Made by a program: the position numbers and the translations under genes. Source: Lachnospiraceae bacterium UBA5895 (GTDB taxonomy: Bacteria; Bacillota; Clostridia; Lachnospirales; Lachnospiraceae). Taken from it: a stretch of DNA of 8,980 nt. The notes under the pieces are model-generated. The model did not search any database. It saw nothing but the letters and a program-made list of their open reading frames with translations, and was not told the origin of the DNA. Location of the stretch: the NCBI GenBank assembly GCA_002431915.1, contig DJEP01000092.1:1-8980 (forward strand), read 5' to 3'. Positions within the stretch are counted from its first letter, which is position 1. Each line of letters starts with the position of its first letter. This document shows positions 1 through 6,402 of this stretch, piece after piece.

Positions 1-1458
1 CAATGTATAATCCGGCATTTTCAGATCGCCATCCTCGCATTTCAGGACACAGCTGCCTTCTCTTTTCCTCAGATAATACTCCTGTCCGTATTCCGTCCGA
101 CCTGCCTTTTCCGAACTCATATTGGCCTGGGCGATCCACTGCAGGAAAATGGCTCGTGTGTCTTCGGAAACCACTTCGTCAATCTCCGCAAAGCGGATCT
201 TTTGTTCCCTGATGTACCGGAGTACCACTTCCTTCTGCTTCTGCGCCTGACGCAGGTAACTTTCCCGCTGTGCCATCTTTTCCAGTGATTTATCGGTAAA
301 TCCGGTTCTGTCTTTTCTCTCGCGATACCCTCTTGTGTGAGGTTTCAACAAAAACATTGCCGGATCTTCCTGATAAACGCTGTTGTTAATACTATCCTCT
401 TCTCTTGGAAGATTTGTTTTATAATGTTCGATCTGCTGCACTCCGAAGACATGGGCTGATAATTTATGGGCTTCCTCCAGATCCTCACATTTCAGGAACA
501 ATTCCAGAAATTTTTTATAGTCATCCTTTCTGCTGATGCCCCAGTTCTGCACCTGTACGATCAAGGCCGCATTCTGAATAATATTCCGTATGATGTCACT
601 GGTGATCTTCAATACCTTTTTGGCTTCACATTCCTGTCCCGCCCCGTCCACAAACCAGTTTTTCAGGGAATACCATTTTCCGTATACATTTTCCCGGATA
701 CTCGGCTCCGCATTGCCATGAATTTCCAGCAAGGCATGAGGAATATCCAGTTCACTCGCTACAACCCGTTCCAGAATCGTATTTTCCATACGTTCCGCAT
801 TCTTTTCCAACAGCTGTTCCATGCGTTTGGAATGTCTCTGCAATTCCTGCACAAATTCATTCAGATATTTAATAAATTTATCCTTATGAACCATGAATTC
901 CACGGATTTCATCAGTTTTTCCGTTTTTCCGGAATAAAAGTCCCGCAGATAATCCTGATAGTTCTGGTTGAGTCGTTTAAAATCCTCCTGCAGCGTCTGC
1001 CACCATTCGTTCACCGTGCGAAGCTCTGCATTCTCCATATTTTCCGTCTCATCCAGACTTCTCTCCAGACGGACAAAAAAGTTCGTTGACAAATTACCTG
1101 ATTCCAGAAATAAATTTTCCAGACGGACGGTCAAACGCTCGATCTCCACGGCGTATTCCGACATCGTATAGCGATATTGCTTATTTTTGTAATCCGCTAT
1201 CGTGTACACTTTTCCGGGGTCCTGTATCGGTGTAAGGTTTTTCCACTTTACAAGTGCTTCCAGATCCTGAACCAGCTGCTCCATGGAATACGCTGCAAAT
1301 CCTTCATCCTCTTTTAAGAGCCTGAAAATATCTTCTTTATACAGCTGAAAATACATCTTTTCATATTCCCGGTAAAAGCATCTCATAATTTTCCGGTATA
1401 CCGGTGCATTCTGTACCGACAAATAGGAAGTTTCATTGATTTGTTCAAAATGATCCAT
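1..1458 (-). CDS. jetA: Wadjet defence kleisin subunit JetA (TIGR02677/DUF2397-like), 3' end cut by window edge
   Basis: Reading down from the ATG at 1458, 486 codons stay open to the window edge with no stop, so the gene is truncated only by the window; the family is about 500 residues, so little is missing. Visible features are an N-terminal winged-helix-like region (about residues 15-110, with VYRKIMRCFYREYE at 20-33), long charged helical stretches (about 105-235), a W-x-x-L-x-x-W-F-like block (WYSLKNWF, 262-269), a motif VFELKP-like segment seen here as AMFLLKPHTRGYRER (367-381) followed by DKSLEKM, and a C-terminal beta-rich tail. This pattern matches my memory of TIGR02677, the kleisin of type II Wadjet, which works with a MukE-like protein, an SMC ATPase and a TOPRIM nuclease to extrude and cut plasmid DNA. 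It would be first in its operon, transcribed leftwards, with the partners outside the window. A purine-rich GAGAGG lies 9 bases before the ATG. The main doubt is the Wadjet subtype (II versus III). Confidence 0.75.
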   Translation of the reverse strand, partial: MDHFEQINETSYLSVQNAPVYRKIMRCFYREYEKMYFQLYKEDIFRLLKEDEGFAAYSMEQLVQDLEALVKWKNLTPIQDPGKVYTIADYKNKQYRYTMSEYAVEIERLTVRLENLFLESGNLSTNFFVRLERSLDETENMENAELRTVNEWWQTLQEDFKRLNQNYQDYLRDFYSGKTEKLMKSVEFMVHKDKFIKYLNEFVQELQRHSKRMEQLLEKNAERMENTILERVVASELDIPHALLEIHGNAEPSIRENVYGKWYSLKNWFVDGAGQECEAKKVLKITSDIIRNIIQNAALIVQVQNWGISRKDDYKKFLELFLKCEDLEEAHKLSAHVFGVQQIEHYKTNLPREEDSINNSVYQEDPAMFLLKPHTRGYRERKDRTGFTDKSLEKMAQRESYLRQAQKQKEVVLRYIREQKIRFAEIDEVVSEDTRAIFLQWIAQANMSSEKAGRTEYGQEYYLRKREGSCVLKCEDGDLKMPDYTL

Positions 1459-1494
1459 CCGTCTGTTCCTCTCTCAAGTGTCTTATTAAGTTCT

Positions 1495-1523
1495 ATTATC
1501 TATATTTCATGTCCAATTTTCAG
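1495..1523 (-). promoter_or_regulatory. Candidate sigma-A promoter of the jetA gene
   Basis: On the minus strand CTGAAA (1518-1523) lies 17 bases from GATAAT (1495-1500), a 4/6 and 5/6 match to the -35 and -10 consensus. Transcription would begin about 30 bases before the jetA start. The element sits in the 68-bp gap after the broken ATPase, so jetA could be expressed independently of that gene. No terminator hairpin was seen in the gap, so read-through is also possible. Confidence 0.4.
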
Positions 1524-1526
1524 TAC

Positions 1527-2964
1527 TTAATCAGCGAATAAAGCCTCTGCTGTGATAATGGATTGAATTTCTCCTGAATAAGCACTTTCACTGACTCCAT
1601 AGGTTGTGATCAATGTGGAGTGAATTGCATATTTAGTCCCTGTCTTCTTAATCAGATCTGAGATCTTACGTTTCTGATCTCTGTCAAACTTTGCATCCAC
1701 AACATAATCTGTTTCCGAATACTTCATTTCACACACATTAATTACCTGATCTTTTCGAACTATTAATAAATCAATCTGTGAACCTTGTATTCCCTTTTCA
1801 TCATCCTTACTGCATTGCCATGCGTTTACTTCTGTGTATACTCCGGAAATTCCCAGTGCCTTCCTTACCTGAGGAATATGTTCCAGACATACCCTTTCAA
1901 ACGCAATACCACTCCATGCCCGCACTTCGGGTGAATTACTTTTTTCTTTCCAATAGTTTTCATTTTGTACTTTATTTTTCATAAATTTGTAGTAGAATAA
2001 TGTAAAATTATCCATAAGTTGATACATACAATTCTTTTGCTTATATCCAAAAGGCACATATTTTCTAATAAATCCACAATTTTCAAGCTCCGTCAATTTC
2101 TTAGATAAATCACCGGAACTTGCAATTCCGGTGATTGCACTGATCTCATCTCTTGTAATCCTTTTATTTACAGTACTCAGAGCTTCCACTATTCTAATAT
2201 ATTGATCCGGTTTGCTGAACAACGCACTATACAGATTCTCGTATTCATTCAACAAGAAGGCTCCGTCTTTAAAGAAAATATCATCTATATTTTGTGGGAG
2301 ACTCTTTCCTTTTTTTAACAGACTCCAATAATAGGGAACCCCTCCCATAATCATATAGCATTGCAAAATCTGATGTCGGTTAAAAATTATTTTCTTACTT
2401 TGTAAATACTCTTCACACTCATGCAATGTAAATGGTTTCAAAAATATTTGCCCTGTAAGTCTGTTATGCAGGCCACCCTTGGCATTTACAATATTATGGA
2501 TCATCCAATAAGTTGCTGATGCACATACTATGAATATTACATCCTTCTCAGCTCTGGCTGTGGCCCATCCATTCCAAAAACTTTCTATTGCCGAAATTAA
2601 TCCACTATCCTTCGTATCCATCCAGGATAACTCATCAATAAAAATTATTTTTTTCTTGCTCTGACGCTTTAATGACTTTTTTTAATGCATTAAATGCATC
2701 ATTCCATGTTTTCAGTTCATCGCAGGCTTGATATCCATATTCCTTTAATGATTCAGAAAGCTTTTCTAATTGAATTTCCTTTCTTTTCCCCGGTTCAATT
2801 TGATTATTGCTCACACATGTATGCTGAAAAGTAAATTCATGTTTAAACGTTTCTCTAATTAAGTATGTCTTTCCTATTCTTCTTCCAAATACAGCTACAA
2901 ACTGCGGTTCTTCCTCTTCTATCAATGAAAGCAGATATTTTTGTTCTTCTTTTCTTCCTATCAT
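1527..2964 (-). pseudogene. Broken AAA+ ATPase (ATPase_2 / DUF234-like, COG1672 type) with PD-(D/E)XK-like C-terminus
   Basis: The likely start is the ATG at 2964 (MIGRKEEQ), 9 bases after AAGGAA at 2974-2979, rather than the ATG at 2985. The first frame gives MIGR, a P-loop region and then stops at 2635; the second frame resumes with the Walker B segment FIDELSWMD and runs to the stop at 1527. One extra A in the seven-A tract (2648-2654) explains the break: with six As the junction reads EKIIFIDELSW, the normal family sequence. The rebuilt protein is about 478 residues. The P-loop reads GRRIGKT, one residue shorter than GxxxxGK[T/S], as if one AGA codon had been lost from an AGA repeat; the sensor-1 region reads CASATYWM where I expect a CGSATSW-like sequence. 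The C-terminus keeps IDLLIV and CEMKYS, a PD-(D/E)XK-like pair. Members of this group are stand-alone ATPases of unclear role, often in accessory DNA. With a frameshift plus a damaged ATP site it is probably inactive. Confidence 0.8.
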
Positions 2965-3020
2965 AGCAGTATATTCCTTCCACAACCTTATAATATATGC
3001 GCATTTGGAAATTATGTTTT

Positions 3021-3049
3021 ATTTTAATACCTTTTTTTAACATAAACAA
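3021..3049 (-). promoter_or_regulatory. Candidate promoter of the broken ATPase gene
   Basis: On the minus strand TTGTTT (3044-3049) is separated by 17 bases from TAAAAT (3021-3026), a 5/6 match to the -10 consensus. It would give a leader of about 50 bases before the ATG at 2964. The region is very AT-rich, so a chance match is possible. Confidence 0.4.
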
Positions 3050-3051
3050 TA

Positions 3052-3092
3052 TTTTTTCCAAGTCTTGTTTTTTTATTTAGTTTTGGAAAAAA
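3052..3092. repeat. AT-rich inverted repeat between the rtcB and ATPase remnants
   Basis: TTTTTTCCAA at 3052-3061 is the exact reverse complement of TTGGAAAAAA at 3083-3092, a 10-bp stem with a 21-base loop in the 155-bp gap between two minus-strand genes. It could be a weak bidirectional terminator downstream of the rtcB remnant, since U-rich runs flank both sides, but only two GC pairs support it. The rest of the gap shows nothing else beyond the promoter for the ATPase gene. Confidence 0.3.
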
Positions 3093-3119
3093 ATAATCAG
3101 CAAAAGATGATCTCATCCG

Positions 3120-3804
3120 CTAGTTTGCCTTGAAATTATATACCGGCTTCATGACCTCTATCACATCCACGGACTCCCGGATCACATCAATGATGTCTCC
3201 GAGGCTCTTATACGCCTTGGGTGCCTCATCCAGTGTGTTCTCGTTGACGGAGGTGGTGTAAATGCCCTGCATGGACTCCCGGTACTCCTCCATGCTGAGG
3301 TTCTCCTTCGCCTTCATCCGGGACATCAGTCTTCCGGCACCGTGGGGCGCGGAATAGTTCCACTCTGGATTTCCCTTGCCCACAGCCAGCACGCTGCCGT
3401 CCCACATATTGATGGGAATGAGAACTTTCTCCCCCGCATGAGCTGTGATGGCACCTTTTCTCAGAATCATTTCGTCGGTATCAATATAAATTTCTTCTGG
3501 CAAAATTCTGGCAGATCTTTACATCGTGAAGATAATCCTCCAGATACCTGCCGGACAGATAGCAGAGGTTCTCCGGCATGCCCGTCTCGGACTCATGCAC
3601 CTGCCATTTCAGCTGCTTCAGCGCCTGCTGGATCTCGGCTCTGCGCCCCTGCTCCTTATAGGTGCGGATGATCTCCTCCCTCTGCTCCAGGTACTCCCCG
3701 TAGCCACGGTTTAGGTTGATCGCCAGCTGCTGGTAGATCTCCGTCACCTGTTTGCCTAGGTTCTTGGAGCCGGAATGGATGACGAGATATTTTGTCCCGT
3801 CCGC
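3120..3804 (-). pseudogene. rtcB: 3' remnant of RtcB-type RNA ligase, fused to WYL gene and internally deleted
   Basis: RtcB joins RNA 2',3'-cyclic phosphate or 3'-phosphate ends to 5'-OH ends using GTP and Mn. Only the second half is present. From about 3804 the sequence reads DGTKYLVIHSGSKNLGKQV, the RtcB metal-binding His block, then CYLSGRYLEDYLHDV and ICQNFARRN. At about 3486-3492 the frame breaks: the next family sequence is YIDTDEMILRKGAI in another frame, so about 25 residues including the HN metal-ligand motif are missing. The tail (GKGNPEWNYSAPHGAGR, with the guanylated His codon at 3342-3344, through PVYNFKAN) is well preserved and ends at TAG 3120. About 170 N-terminal residues, including the Asp/Cys metal ligands and the GNHF His, are absent. 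The gene cannot encode an active ligase. Its preserved 3' end shows that decay is recent. Confidence 0.88.
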
Positions 3805-4856
3805 CGCCAGCACTTTCACATAGCTTCCGAAGGTCAGAAGCTGGATCAGGACATCCGTCTCTTCCTCCGTATTGTATTCCATCTCGATGTGCTCTAATTG
3901 TTTTCTCTTAGAACTGATCACACCCCACATATGCTGCACCATCGCCGCAAAACGTTCCCGCTCCCTGTCGTAGTCCGGGGATACTTCCTCCAATACGACC
4001 TTGCGGATATAATCGATGCGATAGGACAGTGGTCTATGGCTCTCCGCACCCATGCACAAAATGTAATTCCTGCCGCCCTGGGTGCTGATGTAGAGCTTCA
4101 TGGGGATCACTTTCCATTCGCTCTCCTGCCCGCTCTTGCGGCTGAAATTCACGATGCGTAGTTTGCGTTTCTCATGTATCCCCTGCAGCACCGCCTCGAT
4201 GATCTCCGCATCATAGGCATTCATAATATAATGATTTTAGAATACAAGATATTCCTCCGCAGGTCCGGTCTTGTCCTCCAGGTAGCTTCCCACCACACCC
4301 AGCGGATCCTCCTCGGTGAAAAAACGGATGGCTTCCCGGTAATTTTCCGGATCCACTTCATCCTCCACCAGCCGGTAATATACCATACGCGCCTCTTTTT
4401 CTCTGCGGATCAGTCCCAGATCCTCATACTCCTTTAATTTCTTGCGGAGTGTGGATTCGTCGAAGCTGATGGGTTCCCGGAAAGATGACAGATAATCCCT
4501 ATCTATAATCTCCAGCAGTTCTTTCAGGGTGTATCTCTCACCCTCCGTCATAATATCCATCACGATAAAATGCAGCGCAATGTCTTTGTTGGTAAAACTT
4601 TTGGACTTGAATGCCCGGTACAGCGGATTGTGAGTGGCACTTTTCCCCTCCAGAGAGATGAAGGTCTTCTTCCCGGAAGGGGTTTGGCGGAATGATAACA
4701 GTTCTCCCAGGTAGCTCTGGATCCTGCGGCGCTCATTGTCGTAGCTGCAGGCGCTTTTTTGTCATACTCTTCTCTCGTCTTGAAGCCGTAGATGAAGAAA
4801 TCGCGCATATAACTTCTTATATTGTCAAAGTTCTTGATCAGCTCGGAATATGCCAT
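3805..4856 (-). pseudogene. Broken WYL-domain transcriptional regulator (helix-turn-helix plus WYL), 3' end fused to rtcB
   Basis: The ATG at 4856 follows a strong AAGGAGG (4866-4872) by 9 bases and begins MAYSELIKNFDNIRSYMRDF. After EEYDKK the frame shifts at a six-A tract (4755-4760; seven As would restore KKSACSYDNERRR). The restored frame continues through FKSKSFTNKDIALHF and the winged-helix part (DESTLRKKLKEYEDLGLI) to EEYLVF, where a TAA (4237-4239) replaces what is probably a Lys codon. The same frame reopens at once as NHYIMNAYDAE and runs through the WYL core (PMKLYISTQGGRNYILC, then SYRIDYIRKV) and the C-terminal LLTFGSYVKVLA, where WYL homology ends at about 3805 and RtcB sequence begins. 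About 350 of roughly 375 residues are represented. WYL proteins are ligand-sensing regulators, often of defence or RNA-repair genes. The position just upstream of rtcB in the same direction suggests it once regulated rtcB. Confidence 0.85.
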
Positions 4857-4922
4857 ATTCTACTGCCTCCTTCTTTCGCCTGATATTTCTCCCGCTCCGG
4901 ATGTATCTTAGGTTTTACTGAA

Positions 4923-4951
4923 AGTATACTAGATTTGAAAAGTAATGTCAT
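4923..4951 (-). promoter_or_regulatory. Promoter of the WYL regulator remnant
   Basis: On the minus strand ATGACA (4946-4951) is followed after exactly 17 bases by TATACT (4923-4928); each hexamer matches consensus at five of six positions. The predicted leader is about 60 bases. The promoter appears undamaged although the gene is broken, so the remnant may still be transcribed. Confidence 0.6.
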
Positions 4952-5020
4952 TATCGTATTTTTTCTTTAAAACATCATATACTTTCTATAATTATTCTGT
5001 TTGTAAGTCAATTTGATCTT

Positions 5021-5048
5021 ATTTTTGTCTTGTGTACAAGACAAAAAT
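5021..5048. promoter_or_regulatory. Operator-like perfect palindrome over the DUF4143 ATPase promoter
   Basis: The 13-base arm 5021-5033 (core TTTGTCTTGT) is the exact reverse complement of 5036-5048 (core ACAAGACAAA), separated by GT. It covers the predicted -35 element of the plus-strand promoter and ends four bases before the -10. The symmetry, size and position fit the binding site of a dimeric repressor; the inner CTTGTGTACAAG resembles GntR-type operators. The regulator is unknown and no intact regulator gene is present in the window. A hairpin acting in RNA is less likely because it starts upstream of the expected transcription start. Confidence 0.65.
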
Positions 5049-5058
5049 GATATATAAT
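5030..5058 (+). promoter_or_regulatory. Promoter of the DUF4143 ATPase gene
   Basis: A perfect TATAAT lies at 5053-5058 with TTGTGT (5030-5035) 17 bases upstream. The weak -35 lies inside the palindrome 5021-5048, so repressor binding would be expected to block RNA polymerase. Transcription should start near 5065, giving a leader under 20 bases; this rules out the upstream ATG at 5032 as a start. Confidence 0.65.
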
Positions 5059-5069
5059 TGTTTTATTCA

Positions 5070-5075
5070 AAGGAG
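5070..5075 (+). promoter_or_regulatory. Ribosome binding site that fixes the ATPase start at 5083
   Basis: AAGGAG at 7-base spacing from ATG 5083. No comparable site precedes the in-frame ATG at 5032, which lies inside the operator palindrome. Confidence 0.8.
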
Positions 5076-5082
5076 ATTTTAT

Positions 5083-6369
5083 ATGAATCGAGATAGTTTA
5101 AAACAAATAATGATCGACCAAAAGGAGATTTATCTCAGCAATCCTCTGATCTTGCGGCAATATTCTCTGGAAGAAAACGTAAATTACTGTTTTGTCGGAA
5201 TCAGAAGAACCGGGAAATCTTACATGATGTATCAGGAAATCCGATCTCTGATAGAAAAGGGGGTCCCTGTCTCTCAAATCGTATATGTCAATTTCGAGGA
5301 CGAACGTCTCCTGGAAATGACTTCCGATGATCTGAATACCGTTTTGGAAATCGGAATAGAGCTGGCGGGACCTGACAACCGACCGTACTTATTTTTTGAT
5401 GAAATTCAGAATATTGATGGGTGGGAAAAATTTGTCCGCAGAATGGCGGATATGAAATATCGGATAAACATCACCGGCAGTAACAGCAAAATGCTCAGCA
5501 ACGAAATCGCTTCCACTCTTGGTGGACGCTTTGTGATCCTCAATGTTTATCCCTATTCTTTTCCGGAATATCTTACTGCCAATGGCAAGACACAAAATTA
5601 CCTTGATGTGATCAGTACAAAAGACCGCGCCGAGGTTCTTAGCCTATATCATGAATATGTAACCTACGGAGCCTTTCCGGAATTAGTGGATATCAAAAAT
5701 AAGCGAAGCTTTCTTGGCAGCATTTACCAGACGGTATATCTTGGGGATATCATAACCAGGAACAAAATCACCAACGATTTTGCCGTGAGATTAATTTTGA
5801 AAAAAATAGCAGAATCCATTACCAAGCCATTATCCTTCAGCCGGCTTACCAATATATTAAAAAATGCCGGAGCGTCCCTGGGGAAACAGACCGTTATAAA
5901 TTATGTTGGTTATATGACCGACTCTTACCTGCTTTTTACCCTCCGGAATTACGCGGCAAAACTTGTAGAGAAAGAGACCTCACCAAAGTATTATTTTATG
6001 GATACCGGTCTTCTCGGTCTTATGTTGTTAGACTGTCAGTCCGCACAATTGGAAAATCTCGTTGCCATTGAACTGATCCGGCGCTACGGAATGGATAACG
6101 TTTATTTCTTCGAGAATAATGTTGAAATTGATTTCTATGTTCCTTCCGAGCAGCTTGCCATTCAGGTCAGCATGCAGGTTTTGGATAATATCGATACAAA
6201 AGAAAGAGAAACCAGGGCTTTCGCTAAACTCAAAAATTTTATTCCGGATGTCAGATGCCTTCTCATTACCAATAGTGAAGAAGCCGTTCTCGATTGCAAT
6301 GGCATCCGCATTGATGTTGTTCCTGCCTGGAAATGGTTGTTAAACACAGACGGCACCCGCTCTCACTGA
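5083..6369 (+). CDS. AAA+ ATPase with DUF4143 C-terminal domain (COG1373 type)
   Basis: The start is set at ATG 5083 (MNRDSLKQ) because AAGGAG lies at 5070-5075, 7 bases upstream, and the promoter lies 3' of the in-frame ATG at 5032. The protein has 428 residues. Residues 33-165 form an AAA_14-type domain: Walker A GIRRTGKS (39-46), Walker B YLFFDE (102-107), sensor TGSNS (131-135) and a GGR arginine finger (147-149). The DUF4143 part follows, with YGAFPE (195-200), YYFMDTGL (303-310), ENLVAIEL (324-331) and a PD-(D/E)XK-like core EID (348-350). The usual ExK position reads QVS (361-363), so nuclease activity is doubtful; a QV-type variant may be normal for its subgroup. All ATPase residues are intact, unlike in the ATPase at 1527-2964. 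The cellular role of this family is not established; members are common as single accessory genes in gut clostridia and archaea. The gene is alone in its transcription unit. Confidence 0.88.
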   Translation: MNRDSLKQIMIDQKEIYLSNPLILRQYSLEENVNYCFVGIRRTGKSYMMYQEIRSLIEKGVPVSQIVYVNFEDERLLEMTSDDLNTVLEIGIELAGPDNRPYLFFDEIQNIDGWEKFVRRMADMKYRINITGSNSKMLSNEIASTLGGRFVILNVYPYSFPEYLTANGKTQNYLDVISTKDRAEVLSLYHEYVTYGAFPELVDIKNKRSFLGSIYQTVYLGDIITRNKITNDFAVRLILKKIAESITKPLSFSRLTNILKNAGASLGKQTVINYVGYMTDSYLLFTLRNYAAKLVEKETSPKYYFMDTGLLGLMLLDCQSAQLENLVAIELIRRYGMDNVYFFENNVEIDFYVPSEQLAIQVSMQVLDNIDTKERETRAFAKLKNFIPDVRCLLITNSEEAVLDCNGIRIDVVPAWKWLLNTDGTRSH

Positions 6370-6384
6370 GTAGGTGCCGTCTTT
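6348..6384. terminator. Terminator hairpin shared by convergent ATPase and lysS genes
   Basis: AGACGGCACC (6348-6357) pairs perfectly with GGTGCCGTCT (6373-6382), a 10-bp GC-rich stem with a 15-base loop. On the plus strand a short T run (6382-6384) and an AT-rich stretch follow. The left arm lies inside the last codons of the ATPase gene and the TGA stop (6367-6369) is in the loop. On the minus strand the stem lies about 20 bases after the lysS stop and is followed by TGTGTTTAA, so it may also end lysS transcription, less efficiently. Confidence 0.7.
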
Positions 6385-6402
6385 ATAAATTCTAATTTTC
6401 TC

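Noticed and set aside
466..1089. 207-codon plus-strand open frame
   Set aside because: It is antisense to the jetA frame, has no ribosome binding site, and its composition is that of a shadow frame.
1393..1404. Perfect 12-bp palindrome CCGGTATACCGG
   Set aside because: It lies inside the jetA coding region, encodes ordinary residues and has no partner copies; probably chance.
2635..2660. Programmed ribosomal frameshift joining the two ATPase halves
   Set aside because: Restoring the frame needs a +1 shift (or -2), which the A7 tract does not specially favour, and the damaged P-loop argues for a pseudogene. Transcriptional slippage is left open in the findings.
3481..4224. Intact 247-residue WYL-RtcB fusion protein as a novel enzyme
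   Set aside because: The frame lacks a ribosome binding site at ATG 4224, lacks the DNA-binding part of the regulator and most RtcB metal ligands, and ends at a deletion scar.
5032..5082. Upstream in-frame ATG that would lengthen the DUF4143 ATPase by 17 residues
   Set aside because: It lies within the palindrome and upstream of the -10 element, and lacks a ribosome binding site; ATG 5083 has a good one.
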